DNA from: Phycisphaerales bacterium
GTDB lineage: Bacteria; Planctomycetota; Phycisphaerae; Phycisphaerales; SM1A02
NCBI GenBank assembly: GCA_018882625.1
Contig: VERO01000066.1
Location: forward strand, 1 to 10,542
Length of the DNA: 10,542 nucleotides
Reading direction: 5' to 3'
A program made the translations under genes and the position numbers. The notes under the pieces were generated by a model, which worked only from the letters and a program-made list of their open reading frames with translations, was not told the origin of the DNA and ran no database searches. Position 1 is the stretch's first letter. Each line of letters begins with the position of its first letter. This document shows positions 1 to 7,922 of the stretch, piece by piece.

Positions 1-297
1 GAAGGGCACACGACGCGCCAGCTCGCCGATGAACTCCTGCGGGGAGAGCCCCAGCAGCCGCGCATCGGGCTCAATCGTCTCTACCCTCGTAGCCCCTGCC
101 CCCAAGAGCCAGGCGCGGCGATCCTCCGCAGAGGCAAGGCGGGCAGGGCAGGCGCCCCTCAGGATGACCGCCGGGTGGGGCTCGAAGGTGACGGCCACCG
201 CCTCTCCACCCCCTCCGGCGGCGGTCCGGGCCGCCCTGATGAGGGCCTGGTGGCCGAGGTGGACGCCATCGAAATTGCCTACGGAAAGGGCGATCAT
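1..297 (-). CDS. ribF: RibF, bifunctional riboflavin kinase/FAD synthetase, N-terminal 99 residues (runs off left edge)
   Basis: RibF makes FMN from riboflavin and then FAD from FMN, in the cytoplasm. Only the FAD synthetase (nucleotidyltransferase) end is present here. Read from the ATG at 297-295, the first 99 codons are open to the window edge. The protein begins MIALS followed by GNFDGVHLGH at residues 7-16, the HxGH-type ATP-binding signature of this family. VTFEPHP at residues 36-42 is the second hallmark, and LLGLSPQEF near residues 81-89 matches the conserved segment after the flavin-binding loop. The riboflavin kinase domain would lie left of the window. No clear Shine-Dalgarno sequence precedes the ATG. 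An in-frame TTG at 345 is possible but would overlap the divergent gene's ATG, so 297 is preferred. The gene is divergent from the glutamate dehydrogenase gene with 47 bp between them. The family call is firm; the completeness of the gene cannot be judged. Confidence 0.93.
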   Translation of the reverse strand, partial: MIALSVGNFDGVHLGHQALIRAARTAAGGGGEAVAVTFEPHPAVILRGACPARLASAEDRRAWLLGAGATRVETIEPDARLLGLSPQEFIGELARRVPF

Positions 298-344
298 TGG
301 GCGCGTGCTTGGGTGCGGTTGACCCCGTAGGCTATCTCTCCCCA
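298..344. promoter_or_regulatory. Divergent promoter region between ribF and the glutamate dehydrogenase gene
   Basis: This 47-bp gap must carry or adjoin the start signals of both genes unless they are expressed from further away. It contains TAGGCTA at 328-334. Read on the plus strand it gives TAGGCT (328-333), 11 nt before the ATG at 345. Read on the minus strand it gives TAGCCT (334-329), 31 nt before the ribF ATG. Both resemble degenerate sigma-70 -10 hexamers (T-A-x-x-x-T). No convincing -35 element is visible on either side, and neither gene has a recognisable Shine-Dalgarno sequence here. This is a pattern-based proposal only. Confidence 0.35.
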
Positions 345-3338
<2,994 letters not shown>

Positions 3339-3347
3339 TCCGGTCCG

Positions 3348-3367
3348 GTGCGGGAGTCCCCCGCCAC
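3348..3367 (+). terminator. Possible GC-rich hairpin after the glutamate dehydrogenase gene
   Basis: Ten bases after the stop codon, GCGGG (3350-3354) pairs with CCCGC (3360-3364) around a 5-nt loop. It can be extended by GT/AC pairs across a one-base bulge at 3365. No T-run follows, so it is not a classical intrinsic terminator. It could be a transcript-end or stability hairpin, or chance in GC-rich DNA. Confidence 0.3.
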
Positions 3368-3416
3368 GGGTCCCGGCGGCTGGCCCCGGCACCTTCGCAG
3401 TCGGCTGGCGCCGTCG

Positions 3417-3428
3417 GCGGGGTAGCCT
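3417..3428 (+). promoter_or_regulatory. Candidate -10 element (TAGCCT) for a leaderless transcript of the MuiA-family gene
   Basis: The 10-mer GCGGGGTAGC lies at 3417-3426, with the hexamer TAGCCT at 3423-3428. Only 7 nt separate the hexamer from the ATG at 3436, so a transcript starting at the usual distance would begin on or next to the start codon. No Shine-Dalgarno sequence is present in the gap. The same 10-mer recurs before the lipoprotein gene at 7902-7911. A -35 element is not evident. Confidence 0.4.
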
Positions 3429-3435
3429 GCCCGCC

Positions 3436-5232
3436 ATGCACAGCACCATACGCCTGCGATGCGTCGGATGGGTCGGAACAGCGCTTGCCGCCATCGCCGC
3501 CGCGGTCCCGGTCGCCCCGGCGCATGCCGCTCCCGCGCGCGGGACCGCCCTCGTCCCGGTGCAGGACGCGACGCCCACGGAGATCCCCGCATCCGCGGCC
3601 ATCGAGGCTGTGACGCTCTACCCAGGCCGCGCGTCCGTCACGCGCATCGCACGGCCAGCGCTGAAGCCGGGGCTCTGGCTGCTCCGCTTCGATGACCTGC
3701 CTCCGACCATCCAGCCTGACACGCTCGAGGCGCGCACGAGCTCGGGCCGCGTGCTTGCCGTCGACTACTCGTCCCGCCCTACGGCGGATCGGTCCGGCAC
3801 CCCCGAGGCGAAGGCGCTCGATGCGGAGATCAAGGCGCTCGAGGGCAAGCTGGCCCAGAACGAGAGCGCGATCGCCGCGCTCGAGTCCGAGCGCAAGCTC
3901 ATCGACATGGTGACTGTGCGCAGCGGGAACGACGCCGCGAAGGATGGCGGCACCGACAAGCTTGACCTCGCGGCACTCGACAAGCAGATGACCTGGGTGC
4001 GGGAGCAGCGCGCACGCGTCAGCGCACGCCTGCGCGAGCTCGCGCTCGAGCGCGAGGAGCTCGGGCGCCAGCTCGACGCGGCTCGCGCACGGCGCGCGGA
4101 GCTTGGGGGCGGCCGCACCACGCAGGGCGCGGACGTGCTCGTGGCGCTGACCGAGGCCGGCACTCCGCAGGTCGAGCTCACCTACCTCGTGCGCAACGCG
4201 GGCTGGCAGCCCGTGTACGCGGTGCGCGCGATGCCTGCGGCGGGCACTGCCTCCGTGGACTACGAGGCGCTCATCACGCAGGCCACTGGCGAGAACTGGT
4301 CCGAGGTCAAGCTGACGCTCTCCACCGCCCAGCCCACGAAGGCGGCGACGCCGCCACCAGTCGATCCGTGGTCTGTCGACGTGTGGACGCCCCCTCCGGT
4401 GGCCATGGCCATGGACACAGGCGGGGGCGGCGGCATGGCCAAGCGCGGTGCGTTTGGCGCGCCCGGCGCACCTGATACGGCGGCCTATGCCGTCGCCTCG
4501 GCACCGTCGGAGGATGCCCGCGCCGCGGAGCTCGCCGAGCGCTTCTCCGCGGACGCATCCGTGGGGGGTGACGGCCCCGCGATGAACTTCTCGATCGTGC
4601 GCCCGGTGTCGGCGCCGAGCGATGCGGCGGTGCGCACGCGAGCGCGCATCGCGACCGTCGAGGGCCCAGCGACCTTCGTGTACCAGACTCAGCCGCTCGT
4701 GACCGAGGGCGCATTCCTGCGCGGCGCCATCGTCAACGGGAGCGCATACCAGATGCTCCCGGGCCGAGCCACCATCTTCGTCGGTGCCGACTACATCGGC
4801 AGCGCCGACTTCGCGGGCGCCGCGCCCAAGCAGTCCTTCGACGTGTTCTTCGGCACCGACCCGGCGGTCACCGTGAAGCGCGAGCTGCTCGGCCGGGACG
4901 AGGCGCAGTCCGGCCTCTTCGGCGGCGGGCTCGACACCACATGGAACTACCGGGGCTCGATCATCAACGGCACAGGCCGCACCATCTCGATCGAGTGGAT
5001 CGACCGCATGCCCGTCTCGCGCAGCGACAAGATCCAGGTCTCTCTGACGCAGTCGAGCGCGCCGCTGTCGACGAACGCCGCATACGTGGCCTCGGACAAG
5101 CCGCGCGGCATCCTGCGCTGGGATCTCTCGGTGCCTCCCTCGGCGGCGGGCTCGCAGCCATTCACGCTGGCGTGGAAGGTGCTGCTCAGCCGCTCGAAGG
5201 ACATCCAGACCACGCCGCTCCCCGAGAACTGA
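3436..5232 (+). CDS. Exported MuiA/DUF4139 family protein
   Basis: This 598-residue protein belongs to the family annotated as mucoidy inhibitor MuiA (DUF4140 plus DUF4139), whose biochemical role is not established. A signal peptide covers residues 1-31: basic residues, then a hydrophobic Ala/Val stretch, ending in AHA before AP. DUF4140 starts near residue 56 with IEAVTLYPGRASVTR. Two charged coiled-coil segments follow at about 125-160 and 182-226. DUF4139 starts near 232 with LTYLVRNAGWQPVYAVRA, the typical signature, and continues to the C-terminus. Residues about 300-395 form a Pro/Gly/Met-rich low-complexity insert with a run of glycines near 330, interrupting DUF4139. The open frame extends 195 codons further upstream into the preceding gene, but that part is a shadow; the signal peptide fixes the start at 3436. 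The gene lies 97 bp after the dehydrogenase gene and converges on the TIM-barrel gene. A role in the envelope is inferred from export only. Confidence 0.85.
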   Translation: MHSTIRLRCVGWVGTALAAIAAAVPVAPAHAAPARGTALVPVQDATPTEIPASAAIEAVTLYPGRASVTRIARPALKPGLWLLRFDDLPPTIQPDTLEARTSSGRVLAVDYSSRPTADRSGTPEAKALDAEIKALEGKLAQNESAIAALESERKLIDMVTVRSGNDAAKDGGTDKLDLAALDKQMTWVREQRARVSARLRELALEREELGRQLDAARARRAELGGGRTTQGADVLVALTEAGTPQVELTYLVRNAGWQPVYAVRAMPAAGTASVDYEALITQATGENWSEVKLTLSTAQPTKAATPPPVDPWSVDVWTPPPVAMAMDTGGGGGMAKRGAFGAPGAPDTAAYAVASAPSEDARAAELAERFSADASVGGDGPAMNFSIVRPVSAPSDAAVRTRARIATVEGPATFVYQTQPLVTEGAFLRGAIVNGSAYQMLPGRATIFVGADYIGSADFAGAAPKQSFDVFFGTDPAVTVKRELLGRDEAQSGLFGGGLDTTWNYRGSIINGTGRTISIEWIDRMPVSRSDKIQVSLTQSSAPLSTNAAYVASDKPRGILRWDLSVPPSAAGSQPFTLAWKVLLSRSKDIQTTPLPEN

Positions 5233-5289
5233 GCCGCGCCGACGGGCCGCCCGAACGGAACTTGAGCTCCAGCCCGCGCGGCCCCCTGC
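5233..5289. terminator. Convergent intergenic gap with a weak inverted repeat
   Basis: This 57-bp gap separates two convergent stop codons. GCCGCGC (5233-5239) is complementary over 7 bp to GCGCGGC (5276-5282). The 36-nt span between them holds a small inner hairpin, CGGG (5243-5246) with CCCG (5250-5253). Neither strand shows a T-run. It may act as a shared transcript end, but such pairings are common by chance in DNA this GC-rich. Confidence 0.25.
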
Positions 5290-6282
5290 TCACGTCCACC
5301 ACGGCGTGGGAGCGCTCTCCTCGATCATCGCCTCGCGCAGGAAGTTCACGGCGCGCGAGAATCCCTCGTCGACGCTCATCATCGCATCCTCGTGCTCGAT
5401 CGACAGCGTGTGGCCGTTGCCGTAGCGGCGGATCATGCTGATGAAGGGCTTCCAGAACTCGTGGCCGTGGCCGTACCCGCAGGTGCGGAATGTCCACGAC
5501 CGGTGGCGCAGGTCGGTGTACGGCCGCGCATCGAGGTAGCCGTTGAGCGGGCCCTCGTGGCGGTCCAGCTCGGTGTCCTTGGCGTGGCAGTGGAAGAGCA
5601 GTCCGCGCTCCCCAAGCTCGCGCGCCGCAAGCACCGGATCGATGCCCTGCCAGAAGAGGTGCGAGGGGTCGAGGTTCGCGCCGAGCAGAGGCTTGCTGCG
5701 GAGGCCGCTGGCCCTCATCGCGCGATCGCTCAGCCGGATGATGGTGTCGGTGTTGTAGACGCAGAATCCGGGATGCGCCTCCCAGGCGGTGCGCACGCCA
5801 TGCTTCGCGCAGAGCTTCGCCTGCGCAGTCCAGTAGGGCACCAGCACGCGGTCCCACTGGTACGCGAGGATCTCGCTGAACTCGCTAGGCCACGGGCAGG
5901 TGACCCAGTTGGGCATCGTGTCGCGTGGCGATCCGCCCGGGCATCCCGAGAAGGTGATCACGACATCGGTGCCGAGCTTGCGCGCGAGCTTGACCGCGGT
6001 CTCGTACTCGGCGTGATGCGCGCGCGCGATGCGACGGTTCGGGTGGACGGGGTTGCCGTGCACCGCGACGGCGCTCAGCTCGAGGTTGTGGTCGCGCAGC
6101 AGCCCGCGGATCCGTTCCTGCTCGCGCGCGCTTGCCAGCACCTTGGCGGGGTCGAAGTAGTGCTTCCCGGGGTAGGCGCCGACCGGCAGCTCGATCGCGT
6201 CGAGCCCGTGATCCGCGCAGAGCGCCACCACGGCCTCAAGGGGTTTCCCGGCAAAGAGGGACGCCATCACGCCAAGCTTCAT
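5290..6282 (-). CDS. Sugar phosphate isomerase/epimerase-like TIM barrel (AP endonuclease family 2 fold)
   Basis: This 330-residue protein has the xylose-isomerase-like TIM-barrel fold shared by IolE/IolI-type isomerases and endonuclease IV-like enzymes. Candidate metal ligands sit at the expected strand ends: E168 in WEAHPGF, D205 and H208 in LDPSHLFWQG, H233 in HCHAKDTE, and E296 in SIEHED. The N-terminus MKLGVMASLFAGKPL leads into the first barrel strand and DAIELPVG (E31); HGNP at 75-78 is also typical. There is no signal peptide, so the enzyme is probably cytoplasmic. The ATG at 6282 has a strong ribosome binding site (AGGAG, 7 nt away). The frame stays open upstream for 183 codons, but that part is Ala/Gly-rich shadow opposite the repeat region of the next gene. 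The substrate is unknown; inositol, hydroxypyruvate or ketose-type sugars are all possible. Neighbouring genes give no pathway clue. Confidence 0.85.
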   Translation of the reverse strand: MKLGVMASLFAGKPLEAVVALCADHGLDAIELPVGAYPGKHYFDPAKVLASAREQERIRGLLRDHNLELSAVAVHGNPVHPNRRIARAHHAEYETAVKLARKLGTDVVITFSGCPGGSPRDTMPNWVTCPWPSEFSEILAYQWDRVLVPYWTAQAKLCAKHGVRTAWEAHPGFCVYNTDTIIRLSDRAMRASGLRSKPLLGANLDPSHLFWQGIDPVLAARELGERGLLFHCHAKDTELDRHEGPLNGYLDARPYTDLRHRSWTFRTCGYGHGHEFWKPFISMIRRYGNGHTLSIEHEDAMMSVDEGFSRAVNFLREAMIEESAPTPWWT

Positions 6283-6289
6283 GGGGAAT

Positions 6290-6294
6290 CTCCT
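6290..6294 (-). promoter_or_regulatory. Shine-Dalgarno site (AGGAG) of the TIM-barrel gene
   Basis: AGGAG is read on the minus strand, 7 nt before the ATG at 6282. It decides the start against the much longer open frame that continues upstream. A possible -10 hexamer, TACCTT (6309-6304, minus), lies 21 nt from the start codon, with no obvious -35 element. Confidence 0.75.
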
Positions 6295-6334
6295 GAGGGG
6301 CGAAAGGTAGCGGGTTGCGCCGGGAGCCGTATGC

Positions 6335-6340
6335 AGGAAG
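6335..6340 (+). promoter_or_regulatory. Shine-Dalgarno-like site (AGGAAG) for the GTG start at 6350
   Basis: AGGAAG lies 9 nt upstream of the GTG at 6350. That GTG is the first possible start after the in-frame stop TAG at 6308-6310. The two nearby ATGs at 6331 and 6342 are in other frames, so GTG is the only supported start for the following gene. Confidence 0.6.
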
Positions 6341-6349
6341 AATGCACGC

Positions 6350-7888
6350 GTGGATCTCCTGATCGCCATCGCGCTGCTGCGCGATCCGCCGCCCGCGGAC
6401 GTGCCGCCCGCTCCGCCTCCCGCGCCCGCGCCCGACGCCCCGGCGGCCGCACCCGCGCCGCCCGCTCCACCTCCCGCGCCCGCGCAGCCCGCTTCACTTC
6501 CCGCGCCCGCGCAGCCCGCTTCACCCACAACGCCGGCACCTGCATCCACCGTTCCTGCGGCCGATGCACCGCCGGTTGCGGCGCCGGCGCAGCCGCGACG
6601 TGTGCACATCGTCATCGATCGCCGCACCGAGCGCGGCGGATTCGTGGCGTACGAGGATGAGGCCCGCATCGTCATCGTCCGCGACGGCCAGACACTGGAC
6701 CTCCGCAAGGACGAGATCCTCGACATCATTCCCCTCATCGACGTGAGCGCGCCGACGCCTGCGCTCATCCAGCAGCGCGATGGCGGGCTGTTCAAGGCGT
6801 CCCTCGTGGATGACGGATTCGACGCGGTCACCTACCGGATCGGCGCGGTCACGGCCTCCTTGCCGCGGACGAACGTGTACCGGGTGATTCTCGACATCCC
6901 GTTCGAGGAGAAGTACAGGCGCATGAAGGATGCCGCGGGCACGGCCGATGCCGCCAAGCGGCTTGCGCTGTGCGACTGGCTGTACCGCGAGCGCCGCTAT
7001 GAGCTGGCGCGGGACGAGCTCAAGCCGCTCGTCGAGGAGACGGCGCTTCCCGAGGCCGTCGCGCTGCTGCGCGTGGTCGAGGCGCAGCTCGCGGTGCAGA
7101 GGGGCTCGGCATCGCGACCTGGACCGGCGGCGCGCGAGGCGGATCCAGTGCCAGACGAGCCCGAGCCGCTGCCCGCGCATTCGGGCCGCGCACTGACGCC
7201 CGAGGAGGTCAACCTGATCCGGGTGTACGAGATCGACTTCGACCGGCCGCCCCGTGTCCAGGTCGACCGCGAGGTTGCGCTCAAGCTGATGGACGAGCAC
7301 TCCGCGAATCCGATGGTGCCTCACTCGGCCCCTGCGCGCGACCAGCTGGCCAGCGGAGACCCGCTCAACATCGTGAGGCTGATCTTCAGCCTCAAGGCCC
7401 GCAGCTACTACCCGAGCATCAAGGTGCTGAGCGAGCCAAGCTCGCTGCAGATGTTCCGCCGCAGCGTGCATGACGGTTGGCTGCTGGCCAACTGCGCCAC
7501 GAGCGGCTGCCACGGCGGACCCGACGGAGGAAGGCTCTTCCTCATGACGAAGCAGGCCTCGACGGCAGGAGTGCGCTACGCGAACCTCCTCCATCTGCTC
7601 CGGGGGCGGCCGAAGGGACTTCCGTTCGTGAACTTCGAGTCGCCCATGGAGTCGGGCCTGATCCAGGGCGGACTGCCGCGCGACGAGGCGATCCAGCCCC
7701 ATCCTGAGGTGCGAGGATGGAAGCCCGTGTTCGGACGGTCCATCGCTCCCCAGCGGCTTGCGGACACGCTGGCGTGGATCAGGTCGATGTACCAGCCCAG
7801 ACCCGACTACCCCGTCGAGTACCAGCCGCCCCGCGTGGCAGTGCCCTTGCCCGGCTCGCCGGAGGACGCCAGCGAGCCCACGCGGTGA
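6350..7888 (+). CDS. Pro/Ala-repeat protein with a cytochrome-like C-x4-CH site, function unknown
   Basis: This 512-residue protein starts at a GTG and is not a family I can name. Residues 1-10 are a short hydrophobic start (DLLIAIALL) without the usual basic head. Residues 20-64 are five 9-residue Pro/Ala repeats. Residues about 85-185 look like two small beta-rich modules (one with GGFVAYEDEARIVIVRDG, the next with GGLFKASLVDDGFDAVTYR). Residues about 190-255 are helical and TPR-like (CDWLYRERRYELARDEL). After an acidic/proline linker, residues about 280-495 hold a domain with NCATSGCHGG; C382, C387 and H388 form a C-x4-CH motif. C-x4-CH binds haem c in some cytochromes (tetrahaem cytochrome c3), and planctomycetes carry many cytochrome-like domains with C-x(n)-CHG. 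A periplasmic redox or structural role is inferred. Zinc binding or a disulfide are alternatives. The lipoprotein gene follows after 34 bp on the same strand. Confidence 0.7.
   Translation: MDLLIAIALLRDPPPADVPPAPPPAPAPDAPAAAPAPPAPPPAPAQPASLPAPAQPASPTTPAPASTVPAADAPPVAAPAQPRRVHIVIDRRTERGGFVAYEDEARIVIVRDGQTLDLRKDEILDIIPLIDVSAPTPALIQQRDGGLFKASLVDDGFDAVTYRIGAVTASLPRTNVYRVILDIPFEEKYRRMKDAAGTADAAKRLALCDWLYRERRYELARDELKPLVEETALPEAVALLRVVEAQLAVQRGSASRPGPAAREADPVPDEPEPLPAHSGRALTPEEVNLIRVYEIDFDRPPRVQVDREVALKLMDEHSANPMVPHSAPARDQLASGDPLNIVRLIFSLKARSYYPSIKVLSEPSSLQMFRRSVHDGWLLANCATSGCHGGPDGGRLFLMTKQASTAGVRYANLLHLLRGRPKGLPFVNFESPMESGLIQGGLPRDEAIQPHPEVRGWKPVFGRSIAPQRLADTLAWIRSMYQPRPDYPVEYQPPRVAVPLPGSPEDASEPTR
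6407..6541 (+). repeat. 27-bp in-frame tandem repeat, five units, encoding Pro/Ala 9-mers
   Basis: Five consecutive 27-bp units start at 6407, 6434, 6461, 6488 and 6515. They encode PAPPPAPAP, DAPAAAPAP, PAPPPAPAQ, PASLPAPAQ and PASPTTPAP. Units 1, 3 and 4 are closest at DNA level; units 2 and 5 have diverged. The exact multiple of three keeps the frame, so unit number can vary without breaking the gene. The encoded segment is probably a flexible spacer between the N-terminus and the first folded module. Confidence 0.8.
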
Positions 7889-7901
7889 AGCAGGATGCCG
7901 T

Positions 7902-7913
7902 GCGGGGTAGCAT
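7902..7913 (+). promoter_or_regulatory. Candidate -10 element (TAGCAT) close to the lipoprotein start
   Basis: GCGGGGTAGC at 7902-7911 repeats exactly the 10-mer found before the MuiA-family gene at 3417-3426. The hexamer TAGCAT (7908-7913) ends 9 nt before the ATG at 7923, and no Shine-Dalgarno sequence lies between. This suggests a near-leaderless transcript starting just inside the 34-bp gap, in addition to any read-through from the upstream gene. A weak -35-like GTGAAG lies at 7885-7890, overlapping the upstream stop codon. Confidence 0.4.
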
Positions 7914-7922
7914 CACACCTCC

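Noticed and set aside
6407..6541. Repeat block considered as a CRISPR array or iteron origin
   Set aside because: The units are directly adjacent without unique spacers, are exact multiples of three in a coding frame, and encode a typical Pro/Ala linker.
5392..6660. 422-codon plus-strand open frame opposite the TIM-barrel gene
   Set aside because: The product is an Arg/Ala/Val-rich antisense translation without domain features, while the minus strand encodes an intact barrel with all metal ligands.
6283..6831. 183-codon N-terminal extension of the TIM-barrel frame on the minus strand
   Set aside because: It is the antisense of the Pro/Ala repeat and first domain of the divergent gene, giving Gly/Ala repeats. 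The strong AGGAG site before 6282 and the family's usual N-terminus fix the start.
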